A stretch of 64,000 nt of DNA. It comes from Climacium dendroides. Lineage: Eukaryota > Streptophyta > Bryopsida > Hypnales > Climaciaceae. Under the pieces are notes generated by a model. It ran no database searches, was not told the DNA's origin, and saw only the letters and a list, made by a program, of their open reading frames with translations. Where the stretch lies: contig OX467088.1 of NCBI GenBank assembly GCA_950106755.1, positions 7,796,001-7,860,000 on the forward strand, written 5' to 3'. Positions 12,452 through 25,900 of this stretch are shown here, one piece after another. Each line of letters opens with the position of its first letter. Positions within the stretch are counted from its first letter, which is position 1. The position numbers were made by a program, and so were the translations under genes.

Positions 12452-14577
12452 ATGGCATCTCGAAATCAGTCCCGATTGCTGCTGCGGACTCTCCTCCAGC
12501 GTAGCAGTGAGCTCGGGATTGGTGGTGCCAATGCGAGAGGGGTGAGCACCCTGGAGCCTTTACTATCGGGGCATGGTGATATGACGAATGGAACGGAGGA
12601 TTTCGCCAGCAAGATTTTGTTGGAAATGCGAGGCAGGAAGGGCGAGGAGGTGAGAGTTTGGTTGTTGTGTGTCAGAGTTGTTGTTGTTGTTGTTTGTGGT
12701 TAGGTTTAGACAATTTGATCTCTAGATCCATCGTGGTTAGAATTTTTTTTTATTTATGCTTGTGGTTGGCTCTCAGAAACAAGCTTCTAATGAGGAGAGC
12801 CCCCCCGATAGTGGCAGCAGCTACCTTTCACAGCTCACCATGCGAGGATTAAAGGCGCGGACGGAGGATGGCGCACCTGCTCAATCGCCTCGTATGGATC
12901 CGTCCTCCTACTTCTTGTGTGCAATGCGAAGAGTTTTGACCGGATTTAGGGTTTAGGGTTTTAGGGTTGCAGTTGGAGATTCTTTGCAAAAGAAGTTTTT
13001 AATTGTTGTGGTGTGATGTTATGTACAATTTTATTTTGTTGGCTGGTGAATCGTCACCGGTCTGATATGTTCGTTGAATTTCGCCGGGATGTTGGTGAGG
13101 GTAGTGCAAAGGCTAGGCCAACTCAGCAGGCTCGGAGATATGAATCAAGGGCCTGGCTACATGTTCTTGCCTCCGAAGGAGCATCTTCTTGAGAAGGTAT
13201 TATTTGGCCAACCACATCTCACGTAGATCATGTTTTGTTTAACTAATAATCGTTACTGGGATCATGCTTTTTTGGCACTTTTTAGGGGTTCCTATGGGAA
13301 CTTTCTTTTGTTCAATTTCATTTTATCAAAGTGAAATTTGGCCATTTTAAAACCATGAAATGTTCTGTCCCCAGGGGTTAAGTATCAGTGCTTGAGTGCT
13401 TTTCCATGGGCCACTGCTTAGCAATACCTGTGTGTGTCAGTATTACGCTGATGACCATTTATCATCAATGGAGCGCCACAAGATAGAGCTGAAGAAAGTG
13501 AGGGAGGATTACCGAATTCATGAGGGAGACTGTGGTTCTTCGCAAGTGCAAAGTAAGTTTTACAATAACAAAAATCGAACAATCGACCAGGGATGGAAGA
13601 ATGCATTTGCTTGGATAATCGGATTTGATAGGAATGACGCTGCGGACTTGAGGCTCTTGGCCTGTCACGTGCACATTTTGACTCTCATTCAGACCATGGA
13701 CTTGCATTGCTTCTTGCTGATCAGATATGGTCGGGAACCCATTCCTATCATTTCGGCTGTTTTGAGTGGTCTCTGTCATTAGAATGAAATTTCTCTTTCT
13801 CAACGTGAAACTCGTCCCCTTTTTTGAGGGTATTCCAATGCACTGAAATATGTATTATTTAGATACCTTATGCTTATAGGGTGAGTAAACCATGGGTAGG
13901 CATTTATTCTTCTGCTGTTATACATAGTCAAAATTAGTAGATTTTAATTTTTTGCTTGTTAGTAATATTTTCTCCACTAATAGCCTATTTGTGCCTCCCC
14001 AGGGCAATAGGTCTCCAACAAGAACGGGTCTACTACCTTAAGTGCAGTAATTTATTGATTTTTGCGCTTATGTTGCCTCAGGTGCTGTCTTAAACTTCAG
14101 CACAATTTCTTGTCTTCAGATGCTAATGTGGGAATGTTCATGCAGTTGCCCTTCTCACAGCAAAGATCAAGTATATGGCTGAGCACATGAAGAGCCACAA
14201 AAAGGTAAAACTGCCTTCTCTATTTCATTCCCATTCCTACTGTGAGAATTTTTTTCATCTGTAGCTGCGTTGATGAGCGTACACTAGCAATCATAACTCT
14301 GGGAGACACCATCTGTTGTTAAACCTTAATGAGTTACAGAATGTCAACGAAGGAACATGACATTAATAAAGTGCTAGATCGATTGAACACATTTTTCTAT
14401 TTGAGCTCCAATTCTATGAGTATTTTTCTGCAGGACTTGCATTCGAGGAAGGGCCTGGAAGGTATGATTGAGCAGCGGAAAAAGTTGTTGAAATATTTGC
14501 GACGAACAGATTGGGATGAATATTGTGTCCTTATCACAAGATTAGGACTTCGGGACAGGCCAAACGAAGTGCGATAG
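12452..14577 (+). CDS. organellar (probably mitochondrial) ribosomal protein uS15
   Basis: Small-subunit ribosomal protein that binds the 16S/18S rRNA central domain early in 30S assembly. Exons: 12452-12649, 12777-12891, 13105-13196, 13441-13552, 14146-14204 and 14434-14577; the joined frame is 720 nt, 239 aa. The S15 domain spans about residues 150-239: EGDCGSSQVQIALLTAKI, MKSHKKDLHSRKGLEGM, RKKLLKYLRRTDWDEY and LITRLGLRDRP, matching the bacterial S15 signature. The start ATG sits in ACCATGG. The N-terminus (MASRNQSRLLLRTLLQRSS) is Arg/Ser/Leu-rich without acids, a typical organelle presequence. The long linker and RRTDWDEY-type C-terminus resemble the plant mitochondrial form more than the short chloroplast rps15. 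The junction of exons 2 and 3 (donor CTC|GTATGG, acceptor GTAG|TGC) is the weakest; it keeps phase, but other donors near 12912 are possible. Confidence 0.88.
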
Positions 14578-16975
14578 CTCAGAAAATGGTTTGGTTTATT
14601 TCTATAAATGGCCGGAGTTTTGTTACAATTCATTCATTTCTCTGTACTTCTACACCGTCCTCTTTTTCACTTCAATACCTACAGTAATTATTTTATTTTA
14701 TTTTTCAGAGATGAAATCGCATGTGTTTTATGAGTCATAAAACTTTTAGATTTATTGGTGATAGATTTCAAATTACCATGATTTTTTTGAAGAAAAAGTG
14801 AAAAAATGAAAATTTATATCTAATTCACAATCAGCCCAAATAATCTGAAAATTTCTTCAGATGTGTAAATCGTAGTGAAGAAGGTTATCGTGTAAGCAAA
14901 GTCAGTTAGGTGTGATTCTATCATGGAAAATCAGTAGACCATGGTAATAGGTCTATTGTTCAAATTGTAATACATTTTCAATTGTAGCAATTTTCGAAAG
15001 TTTCAAATTGGAGTAGAAAGTGGATTCAATAAACATTGTTTCATTACTCAAGTTTCAAAAAGATTATTTTCATAGCTCATTTTTTATTTTTGAATCAAGT
15101 ACAAAGAGGTAGGAGTTAGTATAATACATTGAAAGGACATCCATGACCTACACTTCATATTTAATATGACCCACACTTCTTCATATTTAACAAATTTTTA
15201 GACACCACATGAAGCATTCTTGTGTGTATTATGATAAGGAAAATCTTTTGTAACAACCAAAAAAATTTGGATGAAAATTTAATATATTTTCATCTTCTAG
15301 CAAGTTTATTTTGTCATCTTTGAACTACAAAATATTTGCAAATCTAAGTTATACAAACATGAGGAAATCAACTCAAGAATATTCAAATTTTTGGTACAAT
15401 TGAAAAATTTAGCTTCTTTGAAGGTTTATTGCTTCTAAGTCTGATTAAAAAAATGAAGTTATAAATATTTTAAAAATTTAGCTTATAATACATTTCTGAT
15501 GTAAAGAATTTCATAAGCAATCTCTATGAGCCAAAGTCCAAACAATAAGTTTACCACTTTTGTTTTAGGTTGATAAAAATGTTATTATTATTAAAATTTT
15601 GTTTTTTTTGGAAAATAAAAATTTAGAAATTATTTCTATGTCAAAGGATAAAATGTAAAATTTCTAATGAAAAAAAATCTTAAAATTAAAACTATCATTC
15701 AATGTGTGTGTATATATGTTCAACTAATTGTATATGATATTTTAGCCCCAAAAGAAGTTGAGGACAAAAAGTATCCAATGAATGATTTTTAGAAAAACTT
15801 AGAAACAAAAAATATCCATTCATCTAAGAATTTATTAATTTTTGGTTGATTATGTTGGTGATAAGACCGCCTTTTAGGACTATAGTAGTCTACAACTTGT
15901 GAACAATGTCCTCTAAGAATGAATCTCCCATTGCAATTTACACCTCTTAAACAATTTAAATTTTTTTGAAGTTTTGTTGCAATGAACATGTTTTCTTTGA
16001 TTCATCACCACCAATTTCAAGTCTCATTGTCCATCACTTTATTTGTTGCCATTTCCCAATAAGGTAAGAATGAAAAAATTATATTTATTTTTTGAGATGA
16101 AATCATATGTCTACTATAAGTTATAAAATTTTCAAATTTTTTAGAAAAATTTGAAATTATTGTGAATTTTTTGAGAAAAAAAACCTCTCTTGTCAAATAT
16201 AGAATATATTCAAAAAAACTGAAATTTTCACTATAGATGTATATTATAGTGCATAACATTGTGATATAAATCAAAGTTACCATGTCACTCAAAAATTTAA
16301 AAATCAACAAACCATAGTTTAAAGGCCTATAGTTCATATTATTATAACATGTTGAAATTTACAAATTTTTCAAAATTTCCAATTAGAGTAGAAATTGCAT
16401 TTGATAAGCTTTATTTTATTAGTTGAACTCAAATTCAAAAAATATAATTTTTGTGCCCAAATTTTACATCTAGAGTAAATAGCAAAAAACGACAAAATAC
16501 ACTTCAAGGGTGATTTATAAATTAAGCATGTTCTTTAGAAAATTCAATAATACCATAATGAGGGAATTTGTGATATTAACTATGAATAAAACCAATAAAT
16601 ACATACATGTGGACACAAATATTAGTACAAATATGGATGCAGATACACATATATTGTCCCATATCTTTTGTTGAGCATCCTAAATTTCAACCACTAGATT
16701 CTCTCTGAAATAAACAAAATCCCTAGAAAGAAGTACTATTTATTCAATATGCAAAATAAGCTCTAATGGAATAAATAGGCACCCTCTAAATTTGAATGCT
16801 ATGGATACCCTTATAGGTTAAGACAAATAGACATTATGAACACTAACAGATTCCATCTCATGCGAGGAGAGCAAAATTCAATGTACCACAAATGATGCAA
16901 ATTGAACGAATTAAAGTAGACAAGACTATACACAACTAAAAAAATTTGATTACAAGTAATATAAGCAGTGGCATT
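14578..16975. other. AT-rich intergenic, nothing recognised
   Basis: Separates the convergent uS15 and kinase genes. Composition is extremely A/T-rich with long A and T runs. Open frames on the minus strand at 15789-15989 and 16017-16337 are A/T-driven and lack splice context or similarity. The 3' UTRs of both flanking genes must be at the two edges. Confidence 0.45.
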
Positions 16976-19900
16976 TTAACCTCTGCCTTTTAGAGCTCTT
17001 GACCCTGAAATGGACTCACTTGTGCCTATAGTTTCTCCTGCCTGCTTATATTGTAGGTCAGGACGATTCACCTCCATATCAAAAGATCCTTGCCTGCACT
17101 TGGATATCAAAACATGCAATAATTGTTTCAGATCATTGACATCTTTTGCCAAAAACAACATCTCCCCTAAAAAAACAAGTTGTGCCCTCTAGCACTGGCT
17201 TACTTTTTCAAATAATGTCCTACTCAAACTTCCTCACATGTCAAAGCAAAGCCTCCTCCTTTTCCATCCAGAGCCAACAAAATTTGCAAATTCTAACCTT
17301 GACAATCTACAAGTTTTGTTGGCTCAGGACCAAACGGGAGGAGATCAATTGCATTAACATAAGCTACATCTACATTGAAATGTTTCTGATGTACATTAAT
17401 TGTTGTTACTCAAAAATTGAGCCCTAGTCCATAACATGATATAAGCAACAACTACAACATGAATAAGGTACAAAACCTCTTGTAGCTTTGTTTTGTACAG
17501 GTTAATCATTCTCCAGGGACCATGTTTGGGAACCCATGCTTCTGTCATCTACTTAGGTTTGTGTTAACCCCTAAAGGACCAAGAGGCACAAATTGGGATT
17601 CATGTATTTGATTCATGTATTTGAAGTAGTTTTGAATAGATCATTAAAGAATTTCTTTTGTCCAGCTTTATTTATTTTTCAACCAATACATGCAATGTTC
17701 ATCAATGATTATGGTGATACAAAATTTAGCTCATAAGAATATGATCAATCAAATGATCTTATGGGGCTAAACCCTAAACCCTAAACTCACAATATGATCA
17801 ATCAAATTTGGCCATTTTCAACCCATAAATCCTTGCTCCTTGGGGGGGGTTAACGCTTTGAAGTCTAAGCAACTGAAAATGGTTTGCTATTACAACTAAA
17901 GAAAATGTCACATCCTGGACCTTCAAGGGTTAGGCAAAATTAAAACACAACAAAACGCACAGGAGTTTATATCATACCTTATCCTGGTGCTCCTGGACCG
18001 CTTTGCAGAGGGCGGCTCGTCCTCTAGAACAGGAGCACTGTCATATGACATACTTACTGGACCAGATGGCTGAGAAAATTCAGAACCATTCGAAGCCCTG
18101 CTTGGGTCTCCCTGGCTTTCCTGATCCCCACGTCTTTCCACAGCCCAATTCTCTGGAGTACTCATTAATGGTCCCGTCGAGTAGTCATTGGCTCGAGATG
18201 TTGCACACGGAAAAAGTTGGAATTCGCGTGGTGGCTGCAGTCAAAATATGTGACTCCTAAATTTCCTCGTTCACATTATTTGGACAACCCTAACTACTTA
18301 CTCAAGGCTATAACTTTTCACGAAAGATAAATATTATTTTCAAAAGCATAGATATCAATACTATTCAAAGAGGAGGATCTCTATAAACCTAAACCTAGTT
18401 GGTAAAAATATTCATCAAGAGTAAAAGTTTATAGCATTTTAAAATCAATTAGTGAAGCTGACGCTGGATTCAGCTTTTAGTGCAGTGTAAAGTTGACATT
18501 GAACAAAACGAGGTTAAATAAACAAATACAACAATCAAATATAGGATTCTTGTTGTCTCCAGCTTGTTGCTTCAACCTGTGCCATCTAACGAGGCCTCGA
18601 GATTTTATTACCCCTCTGGCACAAGAAAAGCTGGACCAGCTGTCATTACCTGCTGCACAATGACTGGCCGATCAAAATATGCCTTGATTGCAAGGTTGCG
18701 AAGAGTATCTCGCCGTAGATTGGTCAGCCTCTGCTGCTGCTCTACTTCACATTGCAGCAATTGCTCCAGCTTTACCTTGCCGCCATCCATATGATTGGCT
18801 GACATTTCCAGTTCCCTCTGCAGAAGAAAAAACACAAGGATTATCGTTCCAGGCAAAGAACACCGTAGCCAAATACTAAAATAAGTTAGGGACCTAATCC
18901 CGTCTGACACCTAAACTGACACCTGTTCTTTGAATGCAAATTGGGGTTGTCCACAGTCCCTTGTAGTGGTCAACAGTCTCCCACTTATGTAATCGAGTCA
19001 AAATGTCATTAACATTTAATCTCAACAGATTTGGCTCTTGAAACCAAAGTGATCTCTCCCAGTCTTATGTCCACGCACACTCCTAAATATTGGTTAAATG
19101 CTTATAGTGACGCTTCTTGTATTGTGTTTTTCCCACCTAAAGACAAAATATTTACCTCCAGTAGGCCAAGGGCAACGGCAGGCTCGGTAGTCTTCCAGAC
19201 AGGATTGTCAGGCAGAGTCGACGGTCCCCTTCCTGCTGACGGGTACGGCAAGACATCTAGCGATTTGTTCATACCCTTGAACTGCAACAGCCCCACAGGA
19301 TGAGACTATTTTTATAAGCCAGAAAAATCACGCGGAGAGAAATATTTCAAATAATATCTGCCTCACAACGTCATGAAACCCTGCGTGACTTTTTGAAATT
19401 CGCATCATGAAACCCCAATACCTGTCTGAATGGAATAAGAAATTTTATAAAGATTGTTTCAACATTGTTTTAGAATCCAATATCTCCTCCAATAATTCAA
19501 TTAATCAATCAATCAATCAATTCAAGTTTGTGAGTTTTCCAGTCTGTAAATCATATTTGTCACAAAGCAATTGTATAAGTTTGAGATTCATAAAATTTGG
19601 AACCTCTCACAAGATACCAAGAAAATCAGAATCTCAAAAGAAAGATTGCTCACATATGTGTGGAAGAGAGCCTCATCAGCCGAGCAGCGTCGTTGAGGTG
19701 CGAATGCCAACATTCGTTGCAGTAGGTCCAACGCATTGTCATCCACTAATCCCGATAACTGTTTCACAATGTTTCCTGCCTGAAAGCATAAATGATTACA
19801 AGGTGAGCTACTCTTCCTAATCACGACCTTCAATGCGTTCCAAGTTGCGACAGAACAGATTTTGCGAAAAAGTAAACACTAAAAAGAGCGAGATATCACT

Positions 19901-22900
19901 GCGAGTATGAAGTGTCAGTGTTGTATCAACTTCAACAAAGATTCAACAGACAACCTCAATTGTGACAAATGAGTGAACCCATAAACTAAAACGACGATGA
20001 AGCTTTTCAAACTTACTAGAGTAATGTAGAGGATACTAAAACCGTTAGTAGCCTGATCCTGTCTCCGACACTGACCTTGGTTTCTGACAGCAACTCATCT
20101 ATTCGTGCACTTGGTTGGAATTATTAGAAAGTAATGTAAGAGCGACTTAGGTAAATGTCTATGTCTATGGCAAATGATCTTTGAATGGAAATAGGGTTGT
20201 CTACCGTCACTTGTAGTGGTCTACAACATCCGACATTGAAATTACATAAGAATTTCATACGCAGTGATAAAAATTTGGTGAAAACAGACTTGGTTCTTGT
20301 ACCCAAAGATTTTCTCCACACCTCCCAAGAATCACACTCCTAAACATTGGTTAGAATGCTTAAAGGGGTGCATATAGTATCCTCTACCTTAACCCTGCGA
20401 AACGGAAAATTCTCGCCCCAACAAACACAAGACAGATTGAGCTAAGAGGCCTCACCCTTCCCGGTACCTTCTTCAGGTACGCTCGCCAATGTTCGCCAGG
20501 GACACTCTCGATGTCTTTCCAGCAAGGAGTGCCAATCACGTTGAAAATTACATCCAACTGTAACGTGAAGGTCAGCATCAAAAGAGTATTCCGCTTATAA
20601 TGCAACGAAGAACAAGTGAAGGATGTGGCCAACGAAAGATTATAATGAAAAACACCAAGAACATGGTTCAAAGTGTAAATTAGACAGTGTAAAGAATTGT
20701 AGACAACATCACAGAGAGATTAACTATGGGGAGGGAAGATAAGCATGAGACAATTCACTAGGAAACCTCCAGTAATCACCTACTCGTACCTCCATGTAAG
20801 ATACTTAAGTCACTATTTAGAGTATTAAATTCACAATATTTCAACATATTCAAGGAAATCAATGTGGAGATCTCCCTACAAATGACCTACTTAATCACCA
20901 TCTCCCCATTTGCACATCTCCCTGTTACGGCCAAAATCACTTTAGAGTCTATATTTAAGAGGTATTCATCTGACATGAAGCAAGTCAATGCAGAACAAGG
21001 GCAGCTTCCGTGGTGGCACCTGATCGTGTAGCTCTGATGTAATATCGCTGTTATACGATTCACCTCTTAATGGAGTGGTTGGTTCTCCACTGAGGATGGA
21101 TGTCAAAGCAGTTAAAGTCATAAGAATGGAACAAAAAATACTGATTAAGATAGTAAAGCTAAATTTTTCCCTACTCAATAATGAATGAATTCTTGTACTT
21201 CTACAATCATAGCTTGAACAGACTCCTGGTCCAAGTTCCAAAATGTCATTCCTTGGTCTAAAGTTTGCCTTAGTTTTGAGAGAAAAGCAGGATATTACAA
21301 ATCCGAACACTATAACTAGCGGTGGAACAGTCAGAACATCACAAAAGTTCAGTATCTTCAAGGCCGATTACACAAATAGACAAGGACTGAACTCGTACCG
21401 CACACCAAAAAGAGGTTTCGTTTGAAGACCACGGTGTTGATTACTTTGCCGCATCAGAAGCTCCTGAATCACATGAAAACGCGTAAAGCATTTGAGTAGC
21501 TGGACATGCCACCAGTGAATCATTCGAATGATTCATGGATAAGATCTACTAAGTCAATAAGTTCACATTATATCAGGTCAAAACACTACCAAAGGAAAAG
21601 CATTAGAAACTGTTCTGACTAGGGATTGGTGTCCCCCCCCCCCTTATTTTCAAACTTTCCAATGCAGCTGTATCTCAAAATCTCAATCACAAAATCTCAA
21701 TCTTCTGTAATGAGAAGATTCAAGAACACCTATTTCAAACTCTACACCAGGAAGTTCAACTGGTCTTGACGAGCGTACCCAAAAGATGCAACCAACTGAC
21801 CACCTGAAACACACCAATCAGGAGCGTGCGAAACAAGAAATGATTTCAAAGTGGTAGATACAATAAACGAACATATTTTGAAAAGAGTCGGAGATTCTAG
21901 ATAAGTAACAAAAGTATGGATGGCTGGGGAGATAGGGTCCCTAACACGTAGACAACTATTTATCTGAGGCAAAGTTACAAGCATGCATGGCATACAAATT
22001 TGCACAAGAAGAGCGGATTCTACAAAGTCAAATCGAATGGCTAAGAGACGCAATTAAATACTGGTTTGAACTTACACATCAATCGCAGATGTGTATTGGC
22101 CTTGAGACATAACCACCTCAGGTGCACGGTGGCTTGGAGTAACTACCTGTGCAAAGACAATTTGTGGAATCTCTTAAACCCCCAGTGCCTATGCTAAAAT
22201 TAGAAAGTCCACTTTAGAAGCCAACAGTCGACTATAGTAGCTTTCAAAACGTATTTCTATCGTTCAAAAATGGAAAGCATTCCTTCGTTCTATTGATGCA
22301 TTTTGTTGGCTTCCTTGAACCTTCCTAAAAGATCTTTTTCAACTCGTATAAATATGAAAGCAACTCCTCTTGGCCACTTGGGTATTTAGGGGTTAAGCTA
22401 ACGTGAGCACGAATAAGAAGTTATGTCAGAAGTCTATCTAGGATTTCGTCAATTTACATGTCCAAATAGAAATCTACAAATGCAATCTCTAATCAAAAAC
22501 TAGGTTGTAGATTATCAGAAGTGGACATAAGACTGCACTGCACTTACTGTCTTGGTGTATTGTCTGGTCAGAACGGGTCGCTTCCTGCGCCCGGTAGTCG
22601 GTTTCGCATCCATGTAACTTGAAGTCTGAGTAGAAACACAGAGCATAAATATTATATCACCTAGTTACTAAAAGCGCTCCGTTATGAAAATACATGAAAC
22701 GCCGACATGAGTCCCAAATACAATTTCCTCAGAAGACAGCCCATAGACAATTGGTCCATTTAGTTCCTTAGTGCAAGACCCCATGAGAACTTTGGTTTTG
22801 TATGATGGCAGACTGCACAACATGACAAAAAGTACATCTAACTGGCACAGACTCTGAATCTTGATAAGCGTATTGGCATTTTTGGCTAATACATAATCAA

Positions 22901-25900
22901 TTCTTGGGAACTTAGGGACCAAATTTGCAAAGTTTCTCTGGAAGGAAAGAAGGTATCTCTAGGTCATGAGAAAAAGCTTGCAGATTCCACGCACCTCAAG
23001 GGCTGATCGCGAAAGCCCAAAATCACATAACTTAGCTTGCAACTTTCCTGTAAGGAGAACATTCTCAGACTTGATGTCCCTGCCACAGTTAGACCCACGT
23101 CTCATGGATGTCGTGCGCACCAAAAAATTTACTATTTCACGGAGTCATTTGATGTACCTCATAACAATCTTAAATTGTTCAGAAAGTGCACCCAGCTTAA
23201 TGTTCGTCTGACAACATTTGAAAAAACAGGATATGGTTCGGATTCCATCAATATGGCTAAGAATGGTGTGCAAGAACATGCTACTTCTACTAGCTCGCAA
23301 GTGTCAACCCAAGAGCTACTGTCGGGGAGCTCTTGGAAGTGATTGATGTCAGGGGATTCCTTCTCGAAAATCTTAACTACTCGAGACGTAAGAGGATATG
23401 TATCAAAGGAAAAAGGTGTTAGATTGGAGCGTCTTAAATACGGAGTATCTTGGTTCTTTCTTGGATTAGCAAATGGGCCCAAATGAGCCCCAAGTTTTAG
23501 GAGATCCGTTCAAGAATGTTATGGTAGATTTAGAAAACCAAACCGTTCCACAAAATTTGATCCCTTGAAGTTCTAAAGCAGGGTTTAACAAGAGTTACTT
23601 ACCTATGCCACACATGACAGGCATGCATGTAGCGAACTGATACAAGCAGCTGCCAGATGAGAGCCCGAACCGTTTCTGCTGACATAGGCTCCTCTTGATG
23701 GTACAAATCGCCACTGATAGTACTCACAATTTTGCACCCATTTAGCTTGTAATTAGATGTTTGTCGATCTACGATTCAAACTCAAAAAGATGATTCAAAA
23801 TCAACACAAGCATAACACTAGTAGAAGTCACCCTGAGGTATACTAGAAGTCTAGCCGCAGTAAATTCTTCTAACTGTAAAGGCACATAGGGAAATATTTA
23901 ACATGAAACCTACCAATACATTGTGGTCAGAATTTCTAGAATATCCTAGTGAGGGTAGGTCTCTAAAATTTAGAACTACAATCAAATCATTTTTAAGAAC
24001 CAGATCATACCATTCCGCAAATTCAGTGGCAATGTACAAGTCCGTCGCGTCGGGTTTCTCCAAATTCTTTGATGTGAAGACATCTGTCACTGCCATGTCA
24101 ATCCCACTTGAGTCTCTACCCCCAAAAGAGACTAAGCAATGGGTGTGTTCTAAGATTGTCACATACTTTTTTTCGGATTTTTCAATCTGTGAGGATTAGA
24201 CAGAGGATTGTACTAAAAGAGACAAATGATAATTGTACGTTTCTATTAGCGAGTGTCCGCAAATGGAGACAGCTGCTTGTTACCAAAACACTAATGTAAA
24301 AAATAGACAACTATCTCCATACTTGATTGGTAAGCATCAGCAGTACTCGCTTCCCAGTATGAGGGCTTACATGAAATGATATAAGGATAGATAAGACGCC
24401 GCATAATGCATACTTCCCGGAGCACACGTTTGGCCAGGAGTTGGCAAAAGAATACGTCTGGCACTCTCTGTTGAACATCAAAGAAGAAAACAGTGATATG
24501 TCAAAAACTTCTAGAATTCTGACCAGAATTCTCACACCACAGCACTTCCATTCTCAGAGTGACAGGGCCCACACATTTACAAAACATAGGAGATCAGATT
24601 TCACCTTGAGTGCCACAACTTGGCCAAATTCTAAATCCACTGCGCGACACACATCCCCATAAGAGCCTGAACCAACGTGCGCTTGCAACTTGTACCGGGG
24701 ACCCACTGTACATGAAACTTGGAGTCAGGATGACCGCTTTTAACAATGTTCGCAATAGAAAAACATCTGCAAAGCACTGCATTCTTCAACAAATTCATGA
24801 CAGGTGAAGTATACTCTCCATCTCCTGTTCTCATGCTGCATCGGATCAAGTAGAATTTCCTATGGAGGATCATTGAGAATAATACAAGAAAAACACGAGT
24901 GCCTGCTCTTCAAAAAAGCATATGTCCGCTCCCTAAAGTGTTCATTTTCCTTCCCCTACTCTCTTCAAACTTTAATTCATCTTAAAATTTCAAAGACCAT
25001 GAATTCACAATATTAAATTGACTCATTCAGATGAGCATTTCCATTAACCGATTGAATTAATCGGTTTAAAACCAATGACCTATATAATTTTGAAAAAAAA
25101 AATGAGGTCAAATTTGATATCACTACCAAATAATTTCCAGTAAAATTAGCCAGTAAACTCAGACAACATCCTAGGGAGATTGATCTTGGAATATGATGCA
25201 AATTATCAAGATACCTCCGTATAATCATGTACCTACACTTGCATTTGCAAGATGCTTATGTCATTAATTAAAATATAAAACAATTTCAAAGAACTCAATG
25301 GGGAGGTCTCCCTACGCTTGACCTACTCAATTACAATTCCCCATTGCAAATCTGCTTATAATTCAAGATCAAAATCACAGAACAGCCTGATTTTACCAAA
25401 AACCTTGATACCAGGATCAGTGAAAAACACTGCATGCGTTAATCAATTCTAAATATAAAAAAGAATTTGGACAAAAGAATGTTCACACATGGCCTACCCA
25501 AAACCTCATTAAAAAATTGCAGCCTAATTCGAGCTTCTAGGTCCGGTAGGGGTTAAAAGGATTCTAACTGCACCAAATTCTGCAATGTGGAAAATACTCT
25601 CGAACAAAAAAACGCCTAGAAACAAACTGCAACACACATTTCATTCCAGTCACCTAATCTAAAAACCGCTCGTAATATCCCTAAAGCCGCTGCAAGCGAA
25701 ATCATGTACAAATCTGCAAACGAAATCTGATTACAATTCATGCAACGGCAGAAGCCTAACAGTCCGTCACCACTTTCCAAAATTAACAGAACCAAAAATC
25801 AAACGAGGAATCCAAGATCTCATCGAATTCGAGAAAACTCAAAGACTTTCGTCACGAGATGATCATTCTTTACCAGACCAGAGTTGGCCGCACACTACGT

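Noticed and set aside
12942..12966. TTTAGGG repeats as a possible interstitial telomere
   Set aside because: Only about three imperfect units, inside the uS15 intron; too short to mean a telomere remnant.
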